Part shown: positions 10,064 through 20,579 of the stretch, in pieces
Position numbering within the stretch: the stretch's first letter is position 1
Layout of the letters: every line of letters starts with the position of its first letter
Assembly: GCF_947507565.1 (NCBI RefSeq)
Contig: NC_089177.1
Span: 2,168,648-2,232,647, forward strand
DNA: 64,000 nucleotides
Direction: 5' to 3'
DNA from: Oscarella lobularis
Lineage: Eukaryota; Porifera; Homoscleromorpha; Homosclerophorida; Oscarellidae
Position numbers and translations under genes: made by a program
The notes under the pieces: generated by a model
Seen by the model: the letters and a program-made list of their open reading frames with translations, nothing else
Told to the model about the DNA's origin: nothing
Database searches by the model: none

Positions 10064-13000
10064 ATGTGGCGGCGCTCGAGAGCGGTGAGCGAGTCGTCTA
10101 CCCGGAATGAAGCAGGAGGACGTTCTAGTTTCTCTTAGATCAGCTGCACAGACGTGCAAACGTTGTTGCTCGCACTGGCGCTGACGCTGGGAGTGGTTCA
10201 CATTCGCATATCGTTAGCTGCCTATCGAGGTTCGATGAGACGCTGTTACAGTAGTGTGCAGTGCAGCAAGGGTTAGGGCGCACGCGTTCGCGTTCACTGT
10301 TGGCTCGGTGACAGGGGGGTCGGTCACGCCCTGCGCTGGAATATGGCCAGCGCATGATGGCGGCGATCCCTATGCGGTCGCGCGAACATAAGCAGGGCGG
10401 GGTAATCGAGAAACGCCTCTTCTACATAGATCTCCCGCCGACGTTCCTCCTCCTCTCGGAGGAGAGTCGAATTCGCGGCTTGGCAGTGAACGATACAACG
10501 GGTAAAATGTATGACGCATTTCCGCCGCTCTCGGTCACGCGAGCGATTGGCATCGGCTTCGACGCCGCCGCCGCCGTCGTCTATTGGACGGACTCCGGTA
10601 GAAAGGCTATCATGAAGTCGTCTCTCATCGTCAACGTTTCGACGGCGACGACAGTCGTTCCGGCGCTGGAAAAGCCGGAGGATGTTGCCGTCGATTGGGC
10701 GGGTCAGTACGTTTTTTATACGGATACGGTGCTAAAGCGAATAGGGATGGCGAGTCTCGACGGCTATTTTGCCACGTGGGTCATCGAGAGCGGTTTGGAC
10801 AAGCCTAGGGCGATCGCTTTGGATCCTGAAGATGGGTAAGAGAAAGAGACGCGTCTGCTTTTTATAAAGTCTATTTTTGTTTTTTTTTCTTCCCGCGTCG
10901 ATTTCCAGTCGGATGTATTGGACGGATTGGGGCAATGTTCCTCGAATCGAACGCGCGCACATGAGCGGCGCCGGACGAGAAGTTCTCGTCAACACGAGCA
11001 TCGTCTATCCGAACGGACTCGCACTCGACTTGACGATCGGTCGATTTTATTGGGTCGACGCCAAATTGGACGTCGTCGAATCCTGTCACTTGAACGGAAG
11101 CGGACGACGAATGATTGGCAAGTACGAAGCGCCGAAGACCGGTGGTCTTCATCCGTTCAGCCTGGCCCTCTTTCGAAATCATCTCTATTGGACCGATTGG
11201 TCGATGCGCGGTATCGTCGAAGTGGGCATCGACGAAGCGCGCGCGAAACGCGTCGCTGGCACGCTCTCGAACGCCAAACGACCGATGGGCATAGCGGCGT
11301 ACGATTCCCAGCGCGTTCGCGGTCGAAACGGCTGTTCGAGCGCGAACGGCGGCTGCGAACAGTTGTGCCAAGCGGAGCCGAATCGGCGACGAGTGTGCCG
11401 CTGCTCGTACGGACGAACGAACGGCGATCGATGTCGTCGCGACGATTCGTACGTACTCTACGCCGACATCGATTCGATTCGCGCGTCGACGTTCGCGCCG
11501 AACGAGACGCACGAGGCGAATTTCGCCGTCGTTTCGAACGCGATTCCGTACGGCGTCGACTACGCGAAATCGTTGGGAGTCGTCATTTGGGCCGAGGAGT
11601 CGACGGGACGAATCGCGAGCGCTTCGTATCCGCTCGGGCGAACGCCGACGGTTCTCGTCGACACGGACGGCGGACGACCGACGGCCGTCGCCTATGACTG
11701 GATGAGCGCGAATCTCTATTTCGTCGACAAGAATCGAAAGGAGATCGTCGCGTGCCGTCTCGACGGAGGAGACGGACGAGCCCGTTATCGTTATTGCAAA
11801 GCGATTGTTGTAACCGACTTGGGTTCCCCTACGTCGATAGCGGTTGATCCCGCCGCCGGGTATGCGCGCGTGCGCGCCTCGAGGGGGGAAAAACCTGACT
11901 GACTGTCTTTTGGCTTCCTAGCTACATGTATTGGACGGACGCCGACGTCAAGTTCAATCGCATTGAACGGTCGTATATGAACGGCGATGGACGGCAAGTG
12001 GTCGTCGTCAATCTCGATTCGCCGCGTGCTGTCGCTTTGGCAAATGGAAAACTGTACTGGACGGAGTTCTATGGTAATAAGGTATGTCCGGCTGTTTGAC
12101 GTTTACGTTTTTCCAAGAAACGGGGAATCGTCGCTGCATGGGGGGTCCGGTTCGCTTCCGCCGCTGCTAGCGAGCGACTCGTTTTATAATTCTCGTTTTT
12201 TTTCTCAGATCGGCGTCGCCAATTTGGACGGCACCGAGCAGTCCGTCCTGATATCAAAGCATCCGTTGCTAGAAGATCCGAATCGACTGGCTCTGCACAA
12301 CGGCTACATGTACATCACCTCGGGCGGTTACGACTATCTGCTTCGAGCGCGTCTCAACGGTTCTGATTTGATTCTGTTTCGTAAGACGAGGGATACGCCC
12401 GACGGAATCGTTGTTGTTCACGCAGATATGCAGATAGGTAAGTGGACGAGACGTGCACGCGTCCCCGTAAATGTTTCCTTTTCCGAAGGTTCAAATATGT
12501 GCTCGTTTCTCAACGGCGGATGCCGTCAACTTTGTTTTCCCGTTCCGAACGGCGGCCGTACATGTGCATGCGGAAAAGACGAAACATCGCAATGTTTACC
12601 TGACGTGGAACTAACGGTGACGGAAGTTGCGGCGACTGTTACGCTGGAGTGTCGAATCACGAACCACGGCGTGCCGTTCGTGTCCGTCCTTTGGCTCCGT
12701 GACAATGAGACGATAGCGAAGAGCGCATACGATGACGCGTCGTTGCCGCTATCAAACGAGCCGGCGGTCGTCGTTCTGCAGTTGAACTCGGTTCGCACTG
12801 GCCTTTACGCTTGCAAAGTCGTCAACGAGTACGGAGCTGCTGTGTCGTCTGTTGCCGTTGCTGTTCCACCGCTATCGCCGACAACGACGACGACAACGAA
12901 GACGACGTCGTCTTTCACAATTCTGTATATCGTTTCGAGTGCCGGCATCCTTTTGCTGGTGCTCGTTGCTCTTATTGTGTTCGTTTGGCTGTGTCGACGA

Positions 13001-13297
13001 CGACGACGAAAGCGATCGGCATCGTCGTCGTCGTCGCAAGCCGTCGCCTACGTCGCAAATGTGACACGAGGTCGTTATTCGTCACAAACGAGCAACTCGA
13101 CTCTTGTAGCGACGTCGCCACTAGAGACGAATGCCGTCGCCTATCCCACGTCACGGGAATCGAACGCTTTTTCACTTAACAATTTTCGTGGACGAACGTC
13201 GCCGCCGCCTCTGGAGTTTTCATCTCCTCTACCACCACTGTCGTCGTCGTCTAGTGTCGATTCTCTGGCAGTAAAGCCGTCAGCAGCGGTTGATTGA
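10064..13297 (+). CDS. LRP5/6-like receptor: two YWTD propellers, two EGFs, Ig domain, TM
   Basis: A proposed first exon (MWRRSRA) and second exon (CTDVQTLLLALALTLGV, a signal peptide) join in phase 1 to DLPPTFLLLSEESRIRGLAV. The first beta-propeller has YWTD-type strands YWTDSG, FYTDTV, MYWTDWGNVPRIERA, FYWVDAK and LYWTDWS. An EGF follows (about 11333-11440; NGGCEQLC). The second propeller holds VIWAEES, LYFVDKN, MYWTDADVKFNRIERS and LYWTEFY, then a second EGF (NGGCRQLC, about 12500). A C2/V-like Ig domain comes next (VTLECRI ... VLWLRDN ... GLYACKV, about 12600-12850), then a Thr stalk, a transmembrane helix (about 12916-12990) and an Arg-rich, Ser/Pro-rich tail of about 100 residues. Propeller-EGF order and the WTDWG..P.IERA strand match LRP5/6 Wnt co-receptors. 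However, propellers 3-4 and LDLa repeats are missing and an Ig takes their place. Exons 1-2 are less certain than the rest. Confidence 0.82.
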
Positions 13298-13583
13298 TTG
13301 TACAATTAGGTTACAGCAGCGTGTTTTTATTCTTATAATAGGAGCCTCTAGTGACGCGCTGCAGGCGAAAGCAGACGGAGTTGTGGGTAAATTAGTTATC
13401 CCTGAGGGGTTTGTCTGGCCGCAAGTAGGCAATACTTGAGATTATTTACGATAGATTTAGCGAATTTGAATTTAGAATTTGGCGAGACAATGTATGTATG
13501 TACCAAAGTGGACAAATCTTTTAGTTGCTCAATACACAGAAAGATACGCACGAAAAAAAGCCGTCCAAGAATTCAGTAATTCG
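13298..13583. other. Convergent 3' flanks
   Basis: This short spacer lies between the stop codons of the LRP-like gene (+) and CC2D1 (-). It holds both 3' UTRs; an AT-rich part lies near 13440-13480. No further feature was seen. Confidence 0.5.
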
Positions 13584-16502
13584 CTAAATATGAAACTTTA
13601 CTTTCCACTCCTTAATCTCGTTTTCCATGATTTTTTTCCTATGCAATGCCGCCGCCGCATCGGTTCTCGATCCAGCGCGCACGAGCTGAGCCGCCAGCGC
13701 CTGTTCCTCTGCCACTTTCCCCGCCAATCGTTTCACGTACGAAGCGATATACGCCTTTCCGCCTCGCTTCATCTCCGTCTGAATGCTCGACAACTTCTCC
13801 CTGCATTCGCGCACCCGATGATCGTACACCTTCGGCGGTTTTTGTCGATGCGATTTCATCTGCGCTATAGTCTTTTCTGCCGACTGCAATTCCGCTTGAA
13901 CGACGCGAAAGCTCATGATGCTGCTGATCGTCGGCCCAATCGACGTCGTCTCCGACTCAGGAGACGATTCTCGTCTCGGCGACGGACTTCGCCGATGCAG
14001 CGACGCCGACGAAGGCGGATGATCGATGACGAGCCAACGTTCGTTGACGATGTTGACGTCGTCGCCTTGAAGCGGCTGTCGCAATCGAACGCGAATCTCC
14101 AATTTTCCGCCGACTAGTTTCCGATTCGCCGTCAAATCGGCGCACTCGTGCACTTCGCACTTCGTCTCGAGCGCTTCGATGCGAATAGCGACTTCGCCGA
14201 GCGACTGATCGCCGCGAAATAGACTCCAACTGCGACTGTGCCACAACTCGGCGCGAACGGGACGACGCTTGAGCGCTCGTCCGAACGCACGCTGTTTACG
14301 ATCGATCGGAAACTTCATTGAGTGTTCGTACGTCGGATTGTCCGTTCCCTTGATGACGGATGTTTTCGCTGAAGGCGAATCCTCCTGCGGATACGGAAAC
14401 TCGACGGTCACGTAGGTATCGAAATCTTTCGCTTCGACTTTTTTCGGCAGCGGCAAATTGATGCCACGAACGACGACGACTTCGACTTCGGATTCGCTCA
14501 GTTCCGGAAAGACGTTGAGCTTGGAAAAGGCTCGATCTTCGTAGTGAAATTGCGGCACGGGTTTCTGATACGAAAGCGCGTTCTTGACGGCGTCCAAGTC
14601 GCGCTGCGACGAGCGAACCATATTGCGATACTCCGCCGCCTCTTTCAGATGACCCGTTCCGTTGTAGTAGAGCTCCATTCGTTTGGCCAAGTCGACTTGC
14701 TTGGACAACGTCGACTCGAGACGAGCCAACGTTTCGTCATCGGCTTCCGTTCTCTCTACGTTTATCTTGGGTGCCGCTGCTTCGACTGCCGGCGGCTGCG
14801 GCGACGGCGAAAGAGATGGCATTTGAGACATGTCGACCTTGATTCCACCTCGAGCTGCTTCAATCATCTGATCCATGCTTTTTGCCTGAAAGAAAATTTT
14901 CTTCGCCAGGTCGACGTTGCCGTCGTGCTTCGCTTGGAGAGCCGCTTTCTTCAGCTCGGTCTGGCGATGAACGAGACGATCGAGCTGCTCGTCGTTGGTC
15001 GATCGCGGAGCGGGGAACGTTTGTAGTGTCGCCGGACGCGGCGACGTTTGCACGAGACGCGATGACTCGATGGACGGAGCACTAGCTGTCAGCGCTCCAG
15101 CCAACGGCGATTGATGCGACAGAGGCAACGGCGGAAAACCGGGCGGCGCGGGCAACTCGTCGTACGCGTACGATTTCTTGGACTTGCACGCTTGGATCGC
15201 TTCTTTGTACTGGCCGACTATTCGATTCATCCGACGAACCTTACCCGATTGCCCGTCGTTTTTGGCCAACTCGACTGCGGACTGATACTTGGCTAATCGC
15301 TGCTCGAGCCCTTCTAAAAGCGAGGTGGGTTTTGACGGAATTTCTTGAGGAACAGGAGAAGGAGACGGAGAGGGAGACGGCGCCGGTACCGATTCAGAAT
15401 CAGGCGCCATTTCGTTGAGCTTCTGAAGAGTAAGCTGCGATTTAGCTGACGTTTTGAATCCTGGAGGAGCTGATGGTATCTGAGACAAATCGACTTCTTC
15501 TTCTTTCTGTATCGACGCAACCGTCTGTTCGAAGTACTTGGCCTTCTTCATGAATTCGACGGCGGCTCCCTTGTCGCCTCCCTTCTTTGCTTGAATTGCC
15601 GCCGATCTGTACTGCGTCAACCGCTCGTGAAGAAGAGAAAGAACGGCTTTGATAAGATCGTCCGCGTCTCCTTCGTCAGACGGCTCCGGATTGCTCACAA
15701 CTACAACAGGTTGTGCCGTCATTGCATCCGAACGCGGAGTCGGCACAGGTCTCTTAGCAGCGGGAGGCGCCGGCGCCGGCTTCATCTGCTCCGGAGTCGT
15801 TGTAGATGGACGCGGAGCTGGCTTCGGTTTTTCAGCAGCAACGGGACGAGGAGCGGGCTTCGGTTTGTCCAAACCGTCTGGACTAACAGGCGGAGCGGCC
15901 GCAGGCTGCGGACGAGGATTCGACAACGGCTCTTCTTTGGACGGCACATGGACTGGCGGCGGCACCTCCGCTTCGTCGACGTGCTGGCCTTTTTGTGCCG
16001 CCTTGAGCAGCTCCTCGCACGTCTTCAGACTTCGACTAAATCGACGAATTTTCGATTTGTCGCCGTCGGCGTTCGCTCGAGCAACGGCACGTTCGTAGAG
16101 CGACTTCCTCTCCTCTATCAGTTTGACGATGCCGGCGTTCGGCGAACGGGGTGTGGACTCGCTTGTTGGCATGGGAACGGCATCGGGAGCCTCGCCTCCC
16201 GTCAGATCGGCGAGTTCCGATAAAAGATCGTCGTCTTCGTCCACATCCGACATGTCGTCTTCGTCGACGTCTCTCAGACCCTCTTCTGCCATCGCCTGTA
16301 TTTCTGCTAGACTGACGTCCTTCTTTGCTTGTTTCTTTTTCGATTGTTGGGCTGGGTTTCCTGTTAGAGCCAACAACTCGGCTTCCAAGTCGTCGTCGTC
16401 GGCGTCGGCGTCCATATCGAAGCCGAACATCGCGTTTAGATCTTTCTTCTTCGTTCGCTTCTCCTCGGAAGGGTTAGAATTGCCCTTTTTGCTTCGGAAC
16501 AT
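13584..16502 (-). CDS. CC2D1: CC2D1 (Lgd/Freud-1) DM14 and C2 domain protein
   Basis: A single uninterrupted exon. The start at 16502 (MFRSKKGNSN) is preferred over an in-frame ATG at 16529, because it leads directly into the family's N-terminal segment DLNAMFGFDM and EAELLALTGN. Four DM14 repeats follow, each a helical stretch closed by an acidic/Pro motif: about residues 120-190 (LYERAVARANADGDKSKIRR), 290-350 (SAAIQAKKGGDKGAA), 400-460 and 510-570. A C2 domain spans about residues 660-830 (FDTYVTVEFPYP), with helical C-terminal sequence after it. The length, about 970 residues, fits the family. Lgd/CC2D1 proteins bind the ESCRT-III subunit Shrub/CHMP4 and control endosomal sorting and Notch activation. 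Its promoter is shared with the BtpA-family gene. Confidence 0.95.
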   Translation of the reverse strand: MFRSKKGNSNPSEEKRTKKKDLNAMFGFDMDADADDDDLEAELLALTGNPAQQSKKKQAKKDVSLAEIQAMAEEGLRDVDEDDMSDVDEDDDLLSELADLTGGEAPDAVPMPTSESTPRSPNAGIVKLIEERKSLYERAVARANADGDKSKIRRFSRSLKTCEELLKAAQKGQHVDEAEVPPPVHVPSKEEPLSNPRPQPAAAPPVSPDGLDKPKPAPRPVAAEKPKPAPRPSTTTPEQMKPAPAPPAAKRPVPTPRSDAMTAQPVVVVSNPEPSDEGDADDLIKAVLSLLHERLTQYRSAAIQAKKGGDKGAAVEFMKKAKYFEQTVASIQKEEEVDLSQIPSAPPGFKTSAKSQLTLQKLNEMAPDSESVPAPSPSPSPSPVPQEIPSKPTSLLEGLEQRLAKYQSAVELAKNDGQSGKVRRMNRIVGQYKEAIQACKSKKSYAYDELPAPPGFPPLPLSHQSPLAGALTASAPSIESSRLVQTSPRPATLQTFPAPRSTNDEQLDRLVHRQTELKKAALQAKHDGNVDLAKKIFFQAKSMDQMIEAARGGIKVDMSQMPSLSPSPQPPAVEAAAPKINVERTEADDETLARLESTLSKQVDLAKRMELYYNGTGHLKEAAEYRNMVRSSQRDLDAVKNALSYQKPVPQFHYEDRAFSKLNVFPELSESEVEVVVVRGINLPLPKKVEAKDFDTYVTVEFPYPQEDSPSAKTSVIKGTDNPTYEHSMKFPIDRKQRAFGRALKRRPVRAELWHSRSWSLFRGDQSLGEVAIRIEALETKCEVHECADLTANRKLVGGKLEIRVRLRQPLQGDDVNIVNERWLVIDHPPSSASLHRRSPSPRRESSPESETTSIGPTISSIMSFRVVQAELQSAEKTIAQMKSHRQKPPKVYDHRVRECREKLSSIQTEMKRGGKAYIASYVKRLAGKVAEEQALAAQLVRAGSRTDAAAALHRKKIMENEIKEWKVKFHI

Positions 16503-16565
16503 GTCTGCGCAGAAGTGCGTAATGCGCATTCGACGCGTGTCACGTCACGGTACAGTACGCTTCTT
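16503..16565. promoter_or_regulatory. Divergent promoter, CC2D1 / BtpA gene
   Basis: Only 63 bases separate the two opposed start codons (36 if the upstream CC2D1 ATG at 16529 is used). Both 5' UTRs and a bidirectional core promoter must sit here or inside the coding sequences. The stretch contains GTCACGTCACGG-like CRE-type sequence near 16540 and no TATA box. Confidence 0.6.
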
Positions 16566-17535
16566 ATGTCGAATTTGAGTGCTGCTGCACGATTTGCCAA
16601 CGTGTTTGGTCGTGCTAGACGCGCTGCCATTGGAATGATTCACGTAGAAGCACTTCCAGGTTACTAAACTGAAGGTAATGCTTAGGTCACTTCAGTTGTG
16701 CTGCAGGATCTCCAAAACATCGTCTCCCTGTTTCAGCAATAGTAGAGAAGGCTGTAAACGAGGCAAAAATATACAAAGAATGCGGACTGGTAAAGTGACT
16801 TCGTAACCGTTCAAAAAACGTTCACCCCCATCTTTCACAGCATGGTTTACTGATAGAAAACATGCACGACGTTCCTTACTTGAATAGCGAAGTCGGTCCC
16901 GAGGTGGTCGCTTGCATGACAGCCGTCTGCCAGAGAGTCAAGCAAGAGTCGAAAATGCCATGTGGCATTCAGATTTTAGCTGGAGCAAATAGTGCGGCAT
17001 TGGCAGTTGCCAAGGCAGCGCAAATGGACTTTATTCGAGCAGAAGGCTTCGTCTTTGCTCACGTTGCCGACGAAGGAATTATAAGTTCATGTGCCGGCGA
17101 GCTGATGAGATACAGGAAGATCATTGAAGGAGAGGACATAATGGTATTCACTGATGTCAAGAAGAAACACAGGTAGAATCTTCGAGCAAAACGGACTAAA
17201 ATGTCAATTATTATTTATGTAGTTCCCATGCGTTGACTAGTGACGTAAACATAACTGAGACAGCTCAGGCAGCTGAAATGTTTCTCAGCGATGGAGTAAT
17301 TATTACAGGAAGTACAACGGGATTACCAGCAAGCAATGAAGACGTTTCAACAGTGCTGAAGTCAGTCAATATACCCGTTCTTCTTGGATCAGGGGTCACG
17401 CCAGCCAACGTGCTCAGCTATCCCAGTCAACTGCACGGCATGATTATCGGCTCATACTTCAAGAAGAACGGATGCTGGCAAAATGACGTCGATCGCGAAC
17501 GCGTGAGCGAATTCATGAATAAAATTGAGCGGTGA
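16566..17535 (+). CDS. BtpA-family TIM-barrel protein
   Basis: Four exons encode about 270 residues: MSNLSAAARFANVFGR, then AAIGMIHVEALPG, SPKHRLPVSAIVEKAVNEAK, LIENMHDVPYL (across an intron near 16793-16840), QILAGANSAALAVAKAA, EGFVFAHVADEG, and after a second short intron NITETAQAAEMFLSDGVIIT plus PVLLGSGVTPANV. The IENMHDVP and LGSGVTPAN motifs define the BtpA family. It is named for a cyanobacterial photosystem I biogenesis protein but is widespread in bacteria, archaea and some animals, where its role is not established. The fold is a TIM barrel related to phosphate-binding enzymes. The short basic N-terminus could act as a mitochondrial presequence (inference). It ends 90 bases from the convergent TP53INP gene. 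Confidence 0.9.
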
Positions 17536-17624
17536 GAAGCCAACTGCAAACAATATATTCGGATAAATACTCAAGAAACATCTTAGGAGGTAAACTTAAT
17601 TAAAAATGTACATTCGAAGAAAGT

Positions 17625-18341
17625 TCAGTAAGACTTGCGAGGGCACACGATCTTCTGTCGAACGACTTTCTTCTGCTTCGAACTCGACCATCGTTGATGA
17701 ACCAAATTGCCCAGCTTCGACGCCGCGCGGACTTTCTTCGCTTGGCAACAACGCGTGGGTGCGGCATCCGTCTTCCTGACGTTCCTGTTGCTTGGCACGG
17801 CGCCGAGAGCGTGGGCGAGACGCGCGCGCGCGACGCGTCGCTCGTCGTGATCGGATCGCGAGAGACGCGCCGCGGACGTCGAGCGACGACGAACGACGGG
17901 CGCGCGCATCACGTAGACCGACATGCTCGGATGTTCGATGAGAAGATTCTCCATGTCGGTCGATTCGACGACGTTCGTTCCCGTCGTCGTTTCGGCGCGA
18001 CGAAAGCATTCGGGCGGCGCGACGACCCAGCCGTTGTCTTCCTCGTCGTCTAGGAAAAAGAGCGGATTCCTTTATTACGCCACAATAAAGAAAAAGGCGT
18101 GGTTCTTTTGCACTTCGATACCCGATTCCTTTCTTTGCCAAGTGTCGACGACCACCCATTCTTCGTCGTCGCCGCGTCTCCCCTTCGTTTTGGTACTATC
18201 CGTCACGACGATAAAATCGTCTTCTGTGGTTTCCGTGAGATCGATGGTGTCATCTTCTCGCTTCCTCTGAGTCTCTACTGGATCCAGGCTCGTCGACGTC
18301 TCTCCTGGACCCAGTAGATAGTCGATTATGCCCCCGAGCAT
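17625..18341 (-). CDS. TP53INP: TP53INP1/2-like autophagy and stress cofactor
   Basis: Two exons. The start at 18341 gives MLGGIIDYLLGPGE. Exon 1 holds the acidic LIR segment DDEEWVVVDTW, matching the human DDEWILVDF motif that binds LC3/GABARAP. The intron (about 18052-18117) splits a Gly/Asp codon. Exon 2 resumes DDEEDNGWVVAPPECF and reaches the family signature MENLLIEHPSMSVY, identical to the vertebrate core, then a basic Arg/Lys-rich C-terminus ending CPRKSY. The protein is about 215 residues, like vertebrate TP53INP proteins (about 220-240). Family members shuttle between nucleus and autophagosome and act as transcriptional cofactors. The two conserved blocks make this assignment strong. 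Confidence 0.93.
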
Positions 18342-18764
18342 CGTATCATGAGCTCCACTTCTGTGGCGTCCGTTCAACTGTGAAATGCGCGGACGAATCG
18401 ACGTTTTTGAATCGCTTCCAGCGATCACGTGAGGTGAGCGTGAAGAGCGCGTGTGTTACATCACACATCTCACGTGCCATAGACCTGACTTATTTTTGTG
18501 AGATCCGCGAGGAAGCCGAAAGGAGGGAGCGCGGATAAGATACATGTACAGAGAATATACCATTACTGCTGCGGCCTACTGCTGCACGTAAGAAATCTTT
18601 GTCACGTGAGACATCTATGCGCGTCCGGGTTGGTCGTCCGGGATAGACAATTTTATACGGGACTACAGAAGTAGCTCGGCGGGCTGATTTCGCGGTATTT
18701 CTTTGACAGACGGCGCTCCAGCTGAGACCCAGGAGCGTGTCTACACCCAACCGCCGCACTCACA
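18342..18764. other. Divergent intergenic region, TP53INP / cyclin E
   Basis: About 420 bases separate two divergent start codons. Several CACGTGA or TCACGTG E-box-like sites are visible near 18425, 18470 and 18602. They could be regulatory, but this is a motif match only. No coding sequence is supported. Confidence 0.5.
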
Positions 18765-20425
18765 ATGTCAAAACAGCAATCGAAGCCAGAAACGAGGGCA
18801 GCGAAAGCAGCGAAACGAAAACGCAGCGACGTCTCGCCGTCGAGGAGCGAAATCCCGGGACGGGACCCCGTTCTCGCCCTACCACCACATCGCGCCTCGT
18901 ACGCAACGAAACGAAGAACGTCGACGACTCGAAAACGACAGCAGGAAGCGCACGACGACGATTCGTCAACGGTAAACAGCGAAAGAAAGCAAAAAAAAAG
19001 AAAATGGCGACCACTTTTCTCTTCGTCGCTTCGCAGATTCTTCGAGCGGGCGAATCCTCGACGAGCTTCGTCGCTGATCTTCGTCGTCCGCTGGCGGAGA
19101 TCGACGATGCGGAATCGTTTCTACGGGCCCCGTCCGCTCCCCTCGTCGCCGCGGCGGGGGCGCGGTCGGATTTGTCAATGAACGCCGGTTGGATTCTGCG
19201 CCAGCACATAGGAGATCGACGCGGACCGCTGCCGCCGTTCAGCTGGACCGATTCGGACGATTTATGGCAATACGCGTTGAGCAAGGACGCGATCTATCGG
19301 AAGGACGAGTTTTATTTGAAGAGGAATCATCCGCGTTTGACGTCACGTATGCGGGCGATTTTATTTGAGTGGCTCATTGAGGTTTGTGACGTCAGTTTGT
19401 ATTATTTTCATTAAAAAAATTGGATTTTTTCTACAGGTTTGCGACGTTTTTGAGATGCATCGCGAAACGTTTTATTTGGCGGCCGAATACTGCGATCGGT
19501 TTTTGACGCAGACCTGTTCCTATGGGGACGGGCAGTTGCAATTGATTGGTGTCACCAGTCTTTTCATTGCAGCGAAAGTCGAAGAAATTTATCCTCCTAA
19601 AATAATCGATTTTGCTGACGTCACCGACGGAGCTTGTACGACGAAACAAATCGAGGAAATGGAGCTCTTGCAATTGCAGGTGTCGCCGAGTGGATAGAGG
19701 GATGCAAATGTGTGTTGAGCATGTTTTTTTGGTAGACTTTAGATTGGATGTTGAGTCCTATTACACCCAATTCTTGGCTGAGCGTCTTCTTGCAATTGGC
19801 CAATGTGAAATCGATGAAAACGCCGTCGGAGAATTTTCTAACCCCGGCTTATTCCCAACAAGACTTCATCAAAGCGATTCAGGTAGCGAGGAAAAAAATG
19901 ACCGCCACAGAACGCTTGAGAGTGAATTTGTACTAGTTAATGGATCTCTGCATGATGGATATTGGATCATTGCGGTTTCCTAATAGCGTCCTGGCAGCGT
20001 CGTCCATGTGTCTAATGCTCCGCGACGATTTTAGCTGGGAAACGACAGGTAAGGCACTCACACGCGGATAGTCTCTATCTCTATCTCTGTTTTCATTTAG
20101 GCCAGTCGTGGGAGAGGGTGTGCGAGTGCGTTCAGTGGATGCGACCTTTCTTCCTTGCTATTCGAAGAGGAACCGTTTCGCCCATCCTGAGGTGCACTAC
20201 CAAAGTAGCAAAAGACCAGAGACACGTGATACAGTCACACTTCAACATATTCAAACTTCTTGTGAGTTAGCAAACTACGTAATATGCTACTTAGCTATGT
20301 ACGCGCGCTTCTTTCAGGATGAGGTAAAGTCAACACGCCAAGCAATTCAAACAGGTAACTTGATGAATGCTGAACCAGCAACCCTAACACCGCCAGGCAG
20401 TGCCGAAAAACAGACACTTACGTAG
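18765..20425 (+). CDS. CCNE: Cyclin E
   Basis: G1/S cyclin and CDK2 activator. Exon 1 (18765-18971) encodes a basic nuclear-localisation region (KAAKRKR). Splicing in phase 0 to 19037 continues with ILRAGESS. The cyclin box starts WTDSDDLWQYALSKD and includes MRAILFEWLIEVCDV (intron inside), MHRETFYLAAEYCDRFL, IGVTSLFIAAKVEEIYPPK and FADVTDGACT, all diagnostic of cyclin E. Later exons give TLDWMLSPITPNSWLSVFLQ and LMDLCMMDIGSLRFPNSVLA. The C-terminus carries ATLTPPGSAEKQ, the TPPxS phosphodegron recognised by FBW7 in other animals. Six or seven short introns interrupt it. It lies convergent with GASZ. Confidence 0.95.
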
Positions 20426-20579
20426 GATCAGATTTATGACTTTGGATGCTCTTTTTTTGCATCAGTCACTGTCGCCGTAAAATTGGAGGGAAACTGACAG
20501 AGGTTTAAACAGAAAAAACCCAACGCAGCATTGTTTATGATATCCTTGACAGACAGTAGGCAAGCAACTCTTAGTCTAT

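Noticed and set aside
12811-13179. Cys/Arg-rich + strand ORF within the LRP-like gene
   Set aside because: Alternative frame of the Ig/TM/tail exon; the Ig and TM frame is the supported one.
17596-18159. 187-codon Arg-rich minus-strand ORF
   Set aside because: Out-of-frame reading of TP53INP exon 2; the conserved MENLLIEHPSMSVY block is in another frame.
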